From the NCBI GenBank assembly GCA_026008535.1, contig BRKX01000014.1, positions 54,857,006 through 54,921,005 of the forward strand: a DNA stretch of 64,000 nt, written 5' to 3'. Origin of the DNA: Perilla frutescens (Eukaryota; Streptophyta; Magnoliopsida; Lamiales; Lamiaceae). Positions 24,618 to 37,254 of this stretch are shown here, in pieces; position 1 is the first letter of the stretch; the number at the start of each line of letters is the position of its first letter. A program made the position numbers and the translations under genes. Below the pieces are notes generated by a model. That model was not told the DNA's origin. It saw only the letters and a list, made by a program, of their open reading frames with translations, and ran no database searches.

Positions 24618-25701
24618 TCAAAAAATCAAATTTTTGATCCCGCCCAAAGGGGTAGCCTTTTGGCCGGTGGCCAGATTTGGCCCCGTTTTCTGGCAGCCGT
24701 CAGTAAAACGGCTATAACTCTCTCCAGAAGTAAGCTTTACCCGTGATTCTTGTTGCGTTGGATTCCTAACTAAAATATCTACCCTAGCAAAAGTCGAACC
24801 GGTAGAAACCCTATTTGAGTCGGCCTGTAGGTGATTATCAAGTTGATTTCCAAAACCGTCACCTCTTTTGTAGGGATCGGGATGAAGATCGGGTTTTTTT
24901 CTTGAGTCTAGCATTTTTGAACACTTGAGTCCATTATGAATCAATCCATATGATCATATATGCCTAATCCGTCCACTTTTCAAAAAATCAAATTTTTGAG
25001 CCCGCCCAAAGGGGTACCTCTTTGGCCGGTGGCCAGATTTGGCCCCGTTTTCTGGCAGCCGTCAGTAAAACGGCTATAACTCTCTCCAGAAGTAAGCTTT
25101 ACCCGTGATTATTGTTGCGTTGGATTCGTAACTAAAATATCTACCCTACCAAAAGTCGAACCGGTAGAAACCCTATTTCAGTCGGCCTGTAGGTGATTAT
25201 CAAGTTGATTTCCAAAACCGTCACCTCTTTTGTAGGGATCGGGATGAAGATCGGGTTTTTCCTTAAGTCTAGCATTTTTGAACACTTGAGTCCATTATGA
25301 ATCAATCCATATGATCATATATGCCTAATCCGTCCACTTTTCAAAAAATCAAATTTTTGAGCCCGCCCAAAGGGGTAGCCTTTTGGCCGGTGGCCAGATT
25401 TGGCCCCGTTTTCTGGCAGCCGTCGGTAAAACGGCTATAACTCTCTCCAGAAGTAAGCTTTACCCGTGATTCTTGTTGCGTTGGATTCCTAACTAAAATA
25501 TCTACCCTAGCAAAAGTCGAACCGGAAGAAACCCTATTTGAGTCGGCCTCTAGGTGATTATCAAGTTGATTTCCAAAACAGTAACCTCTTTTCTAGGGAT
25601 CGGGGTGAACGTCGGGTTTTTCCTTGAGTCTAGCATTTTTGAACACTAGAGTCCATTATGAATCAATCCATATGATCATATATGCCTAATCCATCCACTT
25701 T
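24618..25701. repeat. Three-monomer tandem duplication, copy 1, 1,084 bp
   Basis: Monomers 24618, 24980 and 25341 are followed by the same series at 25702, 26064 and 26425; both second monomers carry TGATTATTG. The third monomer here is a chimera. It starts like the block B monomer at 8183 (GTAGCCTTTT) and ends like the one at 7099 (GTCGGTAAAAC, CTAGCAAAAG, CCGGAAGA). The switch lies between about 25380 and 25422. This places the unequal exchange that inserted the extra three monomers. Confidence 0.9.
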
Positions 25702-26785
25702 TCAAAAAATCAAATTTTTGATCCCGCCCAAAGGGGTAGCCTTTTGGCCGGTGGCCAGATTTGGCCCCGTTTTCTGGCAGCCGTCAGTAAAACGGCTATA
25801 ACTCTCTCCAGAAGTAAGCTTTACCCGTGATTCTTGTTGCGTTGGATTCCTAACTAAAATATCTACCCTAGCAAAAGTCGAACCGGTAGAAACCCTATTT
25901 GAGTCGGCCTGTAGGTGATTATCAAGTTGATTTCCAAAACCGTCACCTCTTTTGTAGGGATCGGGATGAAGATCGGGTTTTTTTCTTGAGTCTAGCATTT
26001 TTGAACACTTGAGTCCATTATGAATCAATCCATATGATCATATATGCCTAATCCGTCCACTTTTCAAAAAATCAAATTTTTGAGCCCGCCCAAAGGGGTA
26101 CCTCTTTGGCCGGTGGCCAGATTTGGCCCCGTTTTCTGGCAGCCGTCAGTAAAACGGCTATAACTCTCTCCAGAAGTAAGCTTTACCCGTGATTATTGTT
26201 GCGTTGGATTCGTAACTAAAATATCTACCCTACCAAAAGTCGAACCGGTAGAAACCCTATTTGAGTCGGCCTGTAGGTGATTATCAAGTTGATTTCCAAA
26301 ACCGTCACCTCTTTTGTAGGGATCGGGATGAAGATCGGGTTTTTCCTTAAGTCTAGCATTTTTGAACACTTGAGTCCATTATGAATCAATCCATATGATC
26401 ATATATGCCTAATCCGTCCACTTTTCAAAAAATCAAATTTTTGAGCCCGCCCAAAGGGGTAGCCTTTTGGCCGGTGGCCAGATTTGGCCCCGTTTTCTGG
26501 CAGCCATCAGTAAAACGGCTATAACTCTCTCCAGAAGTAAGCTTTACCCGTGATTCTTGTTGCGTTGGATTCGTAACTAAAATATCTACCCTACCAAAAG
26601 TCGAACCGGTAGAAACCCTATTTGAGTCGGCCTGTAGATGATTATCAAGTTGATTTCCAAAACCGTCACCTCTTTTGTAGGGATCGGGATGAAGATCGGG
26701 TTTTTCCTTAAGTCTAGCATTTTTGAACACTTGAGTCCATTATGAATCAATCCATATGATCATATATGCCTAATCCGTCCACTTT
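25702..26785. repeat. Three-monomer tandem duplication, copy 2, 1,084 bp
   Basis: Monomers 25702, 26064 and 26425 correspond to 7460, 7822 and 8183 of block B copy 1. They continue without a break into the later part of the block. The third monomer is the unrecombined form, with GCCATCAGT and GTAGATGATT. Confidence 0.9.
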
Positions 26786-29313
26786 TCAAAAAATCAAATT
26801 TTTGAGCCCGCCCAAAGGGGTACCTCTTTGGCCGGTGGCCAGATTTGGCCCCGTTTTCTGGCAGCCGTCAGTAAAACGGCTATAACTCTCTCCAGAAGTA
26901 ACCTTTACCCGTGATTCTTGTTGCGTTGAATTCCTAACTAAAATATCTACCCTACTAAAAGTCTAACCGGAAGAAACCCTATTTGAGTCGGCCTCTAGGT
27001 GATTATCAAGTTGATTTCCAAAACAGTAACCTCTTTTCTAGGGATCGGGGTGAACGTCGGGTTTTTCCTTGAGTCTAGCATTTTTGAACACTAGAGTCCA
27101 TTATGAATCAATCCATATGATCATATATGCCTAATCCATCCACTTTTCAAAAAATCAAATTTTTGATCACGCCCAAAGGGGTAGCCTTTTGGCCGGTGGC
27201 CAGATTTGGCCCCGTTTTCTGGCAGCCATCAGTAAAACGGCTATAACTCTCTCCAGAAGTAAGCTTTACCCGTGATTCTTGTTGCGTTGGATTCGTAACT
27301 AAAATATCTACCCTACCAAAAGTCGAACCGGTAGAAACCCTATTTGAGTCGGCCTGTAGATGATTATCAAGTTGATTTCCAAAACCGTCACCTCTTTTGT
27401 AGGGATCGGGATGAAGATCGGGTTTTTCCTTAAGTCTAGCATTTTTGAACACTTGAGTCCATTATGAATCAATCCATATGATCATATATGCCTAATCCGT
27501 CCACTTTTCAAAAAATCAAATTTTTGAGCCCGCCCAAAGGGGTACCTCTTTGGCCGGTGGCCAGATTTGGCCCCGTTTTCTGGCAGCCGTCAGTAAAACG
27601 GCTATAACTCTCTCCAGAAGTAACCTTTACCCGTGATTCTTGTTGCGTTGAATTCCTAACTAAAATATCTACCCTACTAAAAGTCTAACCGGAAGAAACC
27701 CTATTTGAGTCGGCCTCTAGGTGATTATCAAGTTGATTTCCAAAACAGTAACCTCTTTTCTAGGGATCGGGGTGAACGTCGGGTTTTTCCTTGAGTCTAG
27801 CATTTTTGAACACTAGAGTCCATTATGAATCAATCCATATGATCATATATGCCTAATCCATCCACTTTTCAAAAAATCAAATTTTTGATCACGCCCAAAG
27901 GGGTAGCCTTTTGGCCGGTGGCCAGATTTGGCCCCGTTTTCTGGCAGCCGTCAGTAAAACGGCTATAACTCTCTCCAGAAGTAAGCTTTACCCGTGATTC
28001 TTGTTGCGTTGGATTCCTAACTAAAATATCTACCCTAGCAAAAGTCGAACCGGTAGAAACCCTATTTGAGTCGGCCTGTAGGTGATTATCAAGTTGATTT
28101 CCAAAACCGTCACCTCTTTAGTAGGGATCGGGATGAAGATCGGGTTTTTTTCTTGAGTCTAGCATTTTTGAACACTTGAGTCCATTATGAATCAATCCAT
28201 ATGATCATATATGCCTAATCCGTCCACTTTTCAAAAAATCAAATTTTTGAGCCCGCCCAAAGGGGTACCTTTTTGGCCGGTGGCCAGATTTGGCTCCGTT
28301 TTCTGGCAGCCGTCAGTAAAACGGCTATAACTCTCTCCAGAAGTAAGCTTTACCCGTGATTCTTGTTGCGTTGGATTCCTAACTAAAATATCTACCCTAG
28401 CAAAAGTCGAACCGGAAGAAACCCTATTTGAGTCGGCCTCTAGGTGATTATCAAGTTGATTTCCAAAACAGTAACCTCTTTTCTAGGGATCGGGGTGAAC
28501 GTCGGGTTTTTCCTTGAGTCTAGCATTTTTGAACACTAGAGTCCATTATGAATCAATCCATATGATCATATATGCCTAATCCATCCACTTTTCAAAAAAT
28601 CAAATTTTTGATCCCGCCCAAAGGGGTAGCCTTTTGGCCGGTGGCCAGATTTGGCCCCGTTTTCTGGCAGCCGTCAGTAAAACGGCTATAACTCTCTCCA
28701 GAAGTAAGCTTTACCCGTGATTCTTGTTGCGTTGGATTCCTAACTAAAATATCTACCCTAGCAAAAGTCGAACCAGTAGAAACCCTATTTGAGTCGGCCT
28801 GTAGGTGATTATCAAGTTGATTTCCAAAACCGTCACCTCTTTTGTAGGGATCGGGATGAAGATCGGGTTTTTTTCTTGAGTCTAGCATTTTTGAACACTT
28901 GAGTCCATTATGAATCAATCCATATGATCATATATGCCTAATCCGTCCACTTTTCAAAAAATCAAATTTTTGAGCCCGCCCAAAGGGGTACCTCTTTGGC
29001 CGGTGGCCAGATTTGGCCCCGTTTTCTGGCAGCCGTCAGTAAAACGGCTATAACTCTCTCCAGAAGTAAGCTTTACCCGTGATTCTTGTTGCGTTGGATT
29101 CGTAACTAAAATATCTACCCTACCAAAAGTCGAACCGGTAGAAACCCTATTTGAGTCGGCCTGTAGGTGATTATCAAGTTGATTTCCAAAACCGTCACCT
29201 CTTTTGTAGGGATCGGGATGAAGATCGGGTTTTTCCTTAATCTAGCATTTTTGAACACTTGAGTCCATTATGAATCAATCCATATGATCATATATGCCTA
29301 ATCCGTCCACTTT

Positions 29314-29674
29314 TCAAAAAATCAAATTTTTGAGCCCGCCCAAAGGGGTACCTCTTTGGCCGGTGGCCAGATTTGGCCCCGTTTTCTGGCAGCCGTCAGT
29401 AAAACGGCTATAACTCTCTCCAGAAGTAACCTTTACCCGTGATTCTTGTTGCGTTGAATTCCTAACTAAAATATCTACCCTACTAAAAGTAGAACCGGAA
29501 GAAATCCTATTTGAGTCGGCCTCTAGGTGATTATCAAGTTGATTTCCAAAACAGTAACCTCTTTTCTAGGGATCGGGGTGAACGTCGGGTTTTTCCTTGA
29601 GTCTAGCATTTTTGAACACTAGAGTCCATTATGAATCAATCCATATGATCATATATGCCTAATCCATCCACTTT
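29314..29674. repeat. Single monomer at end of block B, copy 2
   Basis: Belongs to the GTTGAATTCC / AACAGTAACC class. It carries AGTAGAACCGG where related copies read TCTAACC or TCGAACC, and it has lost the AAACCCTA octamer (GAAATCCTA near 29504). It links block B to the following dimers. Confidence 0.85.
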
Positions 29675-31120
29675 TCAAAAAATCAAATTTTTGATCCCGC
29701 CCAAAGGGGTAGCCTTTTGGCCGGTGGCCAGATTTGGCCCCGTTTTCTGGCAGCCGTCAGTAAAACGGCTATAACTCTCTCCAGAAGTAAGCTTTACCCG
29801 TGATTCTTGTTGCGTTGGATTCCTAACTAAAATATCTACCCTACCAAAAGTCGAACCGGTAGAAACCCTATTTGAGTCGGCCTGTAGATGATTATCAAGT
29901 TGATTTCCAAAACCGTCACCTCTTTTGTAGGGATCGGGATGAAGATCGGGTTTTTTTCTTGAGTCTAGCATTTTTGAACACTTGAGTCCATTATGAATCA
30001 ATCCATATGATCATATATGCCTAATCCGTCCACTTTTCAAAAAATCAAATTTTTGAGCCCGCCCAAAGGGGTACCTCTTTGGCCGGTGGCCAGATTTGGC
30101 CCCGTTTTCTGGCAGCCGTCAGTAAAACGGCTATAACTCTCTCCAGAAGTAACCTTTACCCGTGATTCTTGTTGCGTTGGATTCCTAACTCAAATATCTA
30201 CCCTACTAAAAGTCGAACCGGAAGAAACCCTATTTGAGTCGGCCTCTAGGTGATTATCAAGTTGATTTCCAAAACAGTAACCTCTTTTATAGGGATCGGG
30301 GTGAACGTCGGGTTTTTCCTTGAGTCTAGCATTTTTGAACACTAGAGTCCATTATGAATCAATCCATATGATCATATATGCCTAATCCATCCACTTTTCA
30401 AAAAATCAAATTTTTGATCCCGCCCAAAGGGGTAGCCTTTTGGCCGGTGGCCAGATTTGGCCCCGTTTTCTGGCAGCCGTCAGTAAAACGGCTATAACTC
30501 TCTCCAGAAGTAAGCTTTACCCGTGATTCTTGTTGCGTTGGATTCCTAACTAAAATATCTACCCTACCAAAAGTCGAACCGGTAGAAACCCTATTTGAGT
30601 CGGCCTGTAGATGATTATCAAGTTGATTTCCAAAACCGTCACCTCTTTTGTAGGGATCGGGATGAAGATCGGGTTTTTTTCTTGAGTCTAGCATTTTTGA
30701 ACACTTGAGTCCATTATGAATCAATCCATATGATCATATATGCCTAATCCGTCCACTTTTCAAAAAATCAAATTTTTGAGCCCGCCCAAAGGGGTACCTC
30801 TTTGGCCGGTGGCCAGATTTGGCCCCGTTTTCTGGCAGCCGTCAGTAAAACGGCTATAACTCTCTCCAGAAGTAACCTTTACCCGTGATTCTTGTTGCGT
30901 TGGATTCCTAACTCAAATATCTACCCTACTAAAAGTCGAACCGGAAGAAACCCTATTTGAGTCGGCCTCTAGGTGATTATCAAGTTGATTTCCAAAACAG
31001 TAACCTCTTTTATAGGGATCGGGGTGAACGTCGGGTTTTTCCTTGAGTCTAGCATTTTTGAACACTAGAGTCCATTATGAATCAATCCATATGATCATAT
31101 ATGCCTAATCCATCCACTTT
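29675..31120. repeat. Two-monomer duplication, 2 x 723 bp
   Basis: Monomers 29675 and 30037 repeat at 30398 and 30760. Both pairs share GTAGATGATT, the seven-T run after GATCGGG, and the rare TTTTATAGGG (about 30286 and 31009) where relatives read TTTTCTAGGG. Confidence 0.9.
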
Positions 31121-31842
31121 TCAAAAAATCAAATTTTTGAGCCCGCCCAAAGGGGTAGCCTTTTGGCCGGTGGCCAGATTTGGCCCCGTTTTCTGGCAGC
31201 CGTCAGTAAAACGGCTATAACTCTCTCCAGAAGTAAGCTTTACCCGTGATTCTTGTTGCGTTGGATTCCTAACTAAAATATCTACCCTACCAAAAGTCGA
31301 ACCGGTAGAAACCCTATTTGAGTCGGCCTGTAGGTGATTATCAAGTTGATTTCCAAAACCGTCACCTCTTTTGTAGGGATCGGGATGAAGATCGGGTTTT
31401 TTCTTGAGTCTAGCATTTTTGAACACTTGAGTCCATTATGAATCAATCCATATGATCATATATGCCTAATCCGTCCACTTTTCAAAAAATCAAATTTTTG
31501 AGCCCGCCCAAAGGGGTACCTCTTTGGCCGGTGGCCAGATTTGGCCCCGTTTTCTGGCAGCCGTCATTAAAACGGCTATAACTCTCTCCAGAAGTAACCT
31601 TTACCCGTGATTCTTGTTGCGTTGGATTCCTAACTCAAATATCTACCCTACTAAAAGTCGAACCGGAAGAAACCCTATTTGAGTCGGCCTCTAGGTGATT
31701 ATCAAGTTGATTTCCAAAACAGTAACCTCTTTTCTAGGGATCGGGGTGAACGTCGGGTTTTTCCTTGAGTCTAGCATTTTTGAACACTAGAGTCCATTAT
31801 GAATCAATCCATATGATCATATATGCCTAATCCATCCACTTT
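31121..31842. repeat. Dimer linking to four-monomer HOR
   Basis: Monomers start at 31121 and 31482. The first has a six-T run (GGGTTTTTTCTTGAG) and is the same class as the first unit of the seven-monomer HOR at 34731, 37255, 39779 and 44830. The second has CCGTCATTAAAAC, which breaks the loop of the AGCCGT stem. Confidence 0.85.
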
Positions 31843-33286
31843 TCAAAAAATCAAATTTTTGAGCCCGCCCAAAGGGGTAGCCTTTTGGCCGGTGGCCAGA
31901 TTTGGCCCCGTTTTCTGGCAGCCGTCAGTAAAACGGCTATAACTCTCTCCAGAAGTAAGCTTTACCCGTGATTCTTATTGCGTTGGATTCCTAACTAAAA
32001 TATCTACCCTACCAAAAGTCGAACCGGTAGAAACCCTATTTGAGTCGGCCTGTAGGTGATTATCAAGTTGATTTCCAAATCCGTCACCTCTTTTGTAGGG
32101 ATCGGGATGAAGATCGGGTTTTTCCTTGAGTCTAGCATTTTTGAACACTTGAGTCCATTATGAATCAATCCATATGATCATATATGCCTAATCCGTCCAC
32201 TTTTCAAAAAATCAAATTTTTGAGCCCGCCCAAAGGGGTACCTCTTTGGCCCGTGGCCAGATTTGGCCCTGTTTTCTGGCAGCCGTCAGTAAAACGGCTA
32301 TAACTCTCTCCAGAAGTAACCTTTACCCGTGATTCTTGTTGCGTTGGATTCCTAACTCAAATATCTACCCTACTAAATGTCGAACCGGAAGAAACCCTAT
32401 TTGAGTCGGCCTCTAGGTGATTATCAAGTTTATTTCCAAAACAGTAACCTCTTTTCTAGGGATCGGGGTGAACGTCGGGTTTTTCCTTGAGTCTAGCATT
32501 TTTGAACACTAGAGTCCATTATGAATCAATCCATATGATCATATATGCCTAATCCATCCACTTTTCAAAAAATCAAATTTATGAGCCCGCCCAAAGGGGT
32601 AGCCTTTTGGCCGGTGGCCAGATTTGGCCCCGTTTTCTGGCAGCCGTCAGTAAAACGGCTATAACTCTCTCCAGAAGTAAGCTTTACCCGTGATTCTTGT
32701 TGCGTTGGATTCCTAACTAAAATATCTACCCTAGCAAAAGTCGAACCGGTAGAAACCCTATTTGAGTCGGCCTGTAGGTGATTATCAAGTTGATTTCCAA
32801 AACCGTCACCTCTTTTGTAGGGATCGGGATGAAGATCGGGTTTTTCCTTGAGTCTAGCATTTTTGAACACTTGAGACCATTATGAATCAATCCATATGAT
32901 CATATATGCCTAATCCGTCCACTTTTCAAAAAATCAAATTTTTGAGCCCGCCCAAAGGGGTACCTCTTTGGCCGGTGGCCAGATTTGGCCCCGTTTTCTG
33001 GCAGCCGTCAGTAAAACGGCTATAACTCTCTCCAGAAGTAACCTTTACCCGTGATTCTTGTTGCGTTGGATTCCTAACTCAAATATCTACCCTACTAAAA
33101 GTCGAACCGGAAGAAACCCTATTTGAGTCGGCCTCTAGGTGATTATCAAGTTGATTTCCAAAACAGTAACCTCTTTTCTAGGGATCGGGGTGAACGTCGG
33201 GTTTTTCCTTGAGTCTAGCATTTTTGAACACTAGAGTCCATTATGAATCAATCCATATGATCATATATGCCTAATCCATCCACTTT
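31843..33286. repeat. Four-monomer HOR, copy 1, 1,444 bp
   Basis: Monomers start at 31843, 32204, 32565 and 32926. Marks shared with the next copy are TTCTTATTGCG and CAAATCCGTC in unit 1, GGCCCGTGGCC and TAAATGTCG with GTTTATTTCC in unit 2, and CTTGAGACCATT in unit 3. Private changes are GGCCCTGTTTT near 32266 and TTTATGAGCC near 32579. Confidence 0.92.
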
Positions 33287-34730
33287 TCAAAAAATCAAAT
33301 TTTTGAGCCCGCCCAAAGGGGTAGCCTTTTGGCCGGTGGCCAGATTTGGCCCCGTTTTCTGGCAGCCGTCAGTAAAACGGCTATAACTCTCTCCAGAAGT
33401 AAGCTTTACCCGTGATTCTTATTGCGTTGGATTCCTAACTAAAATATCTACCCTACCAAAAGTCGAACCGGTAGAAACCCTATTTGAGTCGGCCTGTAGG
33501 TGATTATCAAGTTGATTTCCAAATCCGTCACCTCTTTTGTAGGGATCGGGATGAAGATCGGGTTTTTCCTTGAGTCTAGCATTTTTGAACACTTGAGTCC
33601 ATTATGAATCAATCCATATGATCATATATGCCTAATCCGTCCACTTTTCAAAAAATCAAATTTTTGAGCCCGCCGAAAGGGGTACCTCTTTGGCCCGTGG
33701 CCAGATTTGGCCCCGTTTTCTGGCAGCCGTCAGTAAAACGGCTATAACTCTCTCCAGAAGTAACCTTTACCCGTGATTCTTGTTGCGTTGGATTCCTAAC
33801 TCAAATATCTACCCTACTAAATGTCGAACCGGAAGAAACCCTATTTGAGTCGGCCTCTAGGTGATTATCAAGTTTATTTCCAAAACAGTAACCTCTTTTC
33901 TAGGGATCGGGGTGAACGTCGGGTTTTTCCTTGAGTCTAGCATTTTTGAACACTAGAGTCCATTATGAATCAATCCATATGATCATATATGCCTAATCCA
34001 TCCACTTTTCAAAAAATCAAATTTTTGAGCCCGCCCAAAGGGGTAGCCTTTTGGCCGGTGGCCAGATTTGGCCCCGTTTTCTGGCAGCCGTCAGTAAAAC
34101 GGCTATAACTCTCTCCAGAAGTAAGCTTTACCCGTGATTCTTGTTGCGTTGGATTCCTAACTAAAATATCTACCCTAGCAAAAGTCGAACCGGTAGAAAC
34201 CCTATTTGAGTCGGCCTGTAGGTGATTATCAAGTTGATTTCCAAAACCGTCACCTCTTTTGTAGGGATCGGGATGAAGATCGGGTTTTTCCTTGAGTCTA
34301 GCATTTTTGAACACTTGAGACCATTATGAATCAATCCATATGATCATATATGCCTAATCCGTCCACTTTTCAAAAAATCAAATTTTTGAGCCCGCCCAAA
34401 GGGGTACCTCTTTGGCCGGTGGCCAGATTTGGCCCCGTTTTCTGGCAGCCGTCAGTAAAACGGCTATAACTCTCTCCAGAAGTAACCTTTACCCGTGATT
34501 CTTGTTGCGTTGGATTCCTAACTCAAATATCTACCCTACTAAAAGTCGAACCGGAAGAAACCCTATTTGAGTCGGCCTCTAGGTGATTATCAAGTTGATT
34601 TCCAAAACAGTAACCTCTTTTCTAGGGATCGGGGTGAACGTCGGGTTTTTCCTTGAGTCTAGCATTTTTGAACACTAGAGTCCATTATGAATCAATCCAT
34701 ATGATCATATATGCCTAATCCATCCACTTT
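33287..34730. repeat. Four-monomer HOR, copy 2, 1,444 bp
   Basis: Monomers start at 33287, 33648, 34009 and 34370 and repeat copy 1. The private change CCCGCCGAAAGG occurs near 33671. The next monomer (34731) is the same class as 31121, so both four-monomer copies lie between two such monomers. Confidence 0.92.
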
Positions 34731-37254
34731 TCAAAAAATCAAATTTTTGAGCCCGCCCAAAGGGGTAGCCTTTTGGCCGGTGGCCAGATTTGGCCCCGTT
34801 TTCTGGCAGCCGTCAGTAAAACGGCTATAACTCTCTCCAGAAGTAAGCTTTACCCGTGATTCTTGTTGCGTTGGATTCCTAACTAAAATATCTACCCTAC
34901 CAAAAGTCGAACCGGTAGAAACCCTATTTGAGTCAGCCTGTAGGTGATTATCAAGTTGATTTCCAAAACCGTCACCTCTTTTGTAGGGATCGGGATGAAG
35001 ATCGGGTTTTTTCTTGAGTCTAGCATTTTTGAACACTTGAGTCCGTTATGAATCAATCCATATGATCATATATGCCTAATCTGTCCACTTTTCAAAAAAT
35101 CAAATTTTTGAGCCCGCCCAAAGGGGTACCTCTTTGGCCGGTGGCCAGATTTGGCCCCATTTTCTGGCAGCCGTCAGTAAAACGGCTATAACTCTCTCCA
35201 GAAGTAACCTTTACCCGTGATTCTTGTTGCGTTGGATTCCTAACTCAAATATCTACCCTACTAAAAGTCGAACCGGAAGAAACCCTATTTGAGTCGGCCT
35301 CTAGATGATTATCAAGTTGATTTCCAAAACCGTAACCTCTTTTCTAGGGATCGGGGTGAACGTCGGATTTTTTCTTGAGTCTAGCATTTTTGAACACTAG
35401 AGTCCATTATGAATCAATCCATATGATCATATATGCCTAATCCATCCACTTTTCAAAAAATCAAATTTTTGAGCCCGCCCAAAGGGGTAGCCTTTTGGCC
35501 GGTGGCCAGATTTGGCCCCGTTTTCTGGAAGCCGTCAGTAAAACGGCTGTAACTATCTCCAGAAGTAAGCTTTACCCGTGATTCTTGTTGCGTTGGATTC
35601 CTAACTATAATATCTACCCTACCAAAAGTCGAACCGGAAGAAACCCTATTTGAGTCGGCCTCTAGGTGATTATCAAGTTGATTTCCAAAACTGTCACCTC
35701 TTTTGTAGGGATCGGGGTGAACGTCGGTTTTTCCTTGAGTCTAGCATTTTTGAACAATAGAGTCCATTATGAATCAATCCATATGATCATATATGCCTAA
35801 TCCGTCCACTTTTCAAAAAATCAAATTTTTGAGCCCGCCCAAAGGGGTACCCCTTTGGCCGGTGGCCAGATTTGGCCCCGTTTTCTGGCAGCCGTCAGTA
35901 AAACGGCTATAACTCTCTCCAGAAGTAAGATTTACCCGTGATTCTTGTTGCGTTGGATTACTAACTTAAATATCTACCCTACCAAAAGTCGAACCGGTAG
36001 AAACCCTATTTGAGTCGGCCTCTAGGTGATTATCAAGTTGATTTCCAAAACCATCACCTCTTTTGTAAGGATCGGGGTGAACGTCGGGTTTTTCATTGAG
36101 TCTAGCATTTTTGAACAATAGAGTCCATTATGAATCAATCCATATGATCATATATGCCTAATCCGTCCACTTTTCAAAAAATCAAATTTTTGAGCCCGCC
36201 CAAAGGGGTACCCCTTTGGCCGGTGGCGAGATTTGGCCCCGTTTTCTGGCAGCCGTCAGTAAAACGGCTATAACTCTCTCCAGAAGTAAGCTTTACCCGT
36301 GATTCTTGTTGCGTTGGATTCCTAACTAAAATATCTACCCTACCAAAAGTCAAACCGGAAGAAACCCTATTTGAGTCGGCCTCTAGGTGATTATCAAGTT
36401 GATTTCCAAAACTGTCACCTCTTTTGTAGGGATCGGGGTGAACGTCGGGTTTTCCTTGAGTCTAGCATTTTTGAACAATAGAGTCCATTATGAATCAATC
36501 CATATGATCATATATGCCTAATCCGTCCACTTTTCAAAAAATCAAATTTTTGAGCCCGCCCATAGGGGTACCCCTTTGGCCGGTGGCCAGATTTGGCCCC
36601 GTTTTCTGTCAGCCGTCAGTAAAACGGCTATAACTCTCTCCAGAAGTAAGCTTTACCCGTGATTCTTATTGCGTTGGATTCCTAACTAAAATATCTACCC
36701 TACCAAAAGTCGAACCGGTAGAAACCCTATTTGAGTTGGCCTCTAGGTGATTATCAAGTTGATTTCCAAAACCATCACCTCTTTTGTAAGGATCGGGGTG
36801 AACGTCGGGTTTTTCTTGAGTCTAGCATTTTTGAACAATAGAGTCCATTATGAATCAATCCATATGATCATATATGCCTAATCCGTCCACTTTTCAAAAA
36901 ATCAAATTTTTGAGCCCGCCCATAGGGGTACCCCTTTGGCCGGTGGCCAGATTTGGCCCCGTTTTCTGTCAGCCGTCAGTAAAACGGCTATAACTCTCTC
37001 CAGAAGTAAGCTTTACCCGTGATTCTTATTGCGTTGGATTCCTAACTAAAATATCTACCCTACCAAAATTCGAACCGGAAGAAACCCTATTTGAGTCGGC
37101 CTCTAGGTGATTATCAAGTTGATTTCCAAAACAGTAACCTCTTTTCTAGGGATCGGGGTGAACGTCGGGTTTTTCCTTGAGTCTAGCATTTTTGAACACT
37201 AGAGTCCATTATGAATCAATCCATATGATCATATATGCCTAATCCATCCACTTT
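34731..37254. repeat. Seven-monomer HOR (C), copy 1, 2,524 bp
   Basis: Monomers start at 34731, 35092, 35453, 35813, 36174, 36534 and 36894. Three are one base short (T- or G-run changes), giving 2,524 instead of 2,527 bp. Marks by unit: C1 GTCAGCCTG; C2 CCCCATTTT and CTAGATGATT; C3 GGCTGTAACTATC and CTATAATATC; C4 GTAAGATTTACC and GATTACTAAC; C5 GGTGGCGAG and GTCAAACCGG; C6 CCATAGGGG, CTGTCAGCC and GAGTTGGCC; C7 CCATAGGGG with AACAGTAACC. Private changes are GTCCGTTATG (about 35041) and CTGGAAGCC (about 35525). Confidence 0.93.

Larger units (their letters stand above)
21729..29313. repeat. Block B, copy 2, with internal three-monomer expansion
   Basis: Monomers start at 21729, 22090, 22451, 22812, 23173, 23534, 23895, 24257, 24618, 24980, 25341, 25702, 26064, 26425, 26786, 27147, 27508, 27869, 28231, 28592 and 28954. 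The offset from copy 1 is 17,158 bp up to 24,618 and 18,242 bp after 25,702. The change of 1,084 bp is the inserted three monomers. Even one-off marks recur, such as TTTTTGTACACTAG (about 23830), GTCGGTAAAACGG (about 24339) and the short CCTTAATCTAG (about 29236). The last monomer is intact where copy 1 has the 175-bp deletion. Confidence 0.92.
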
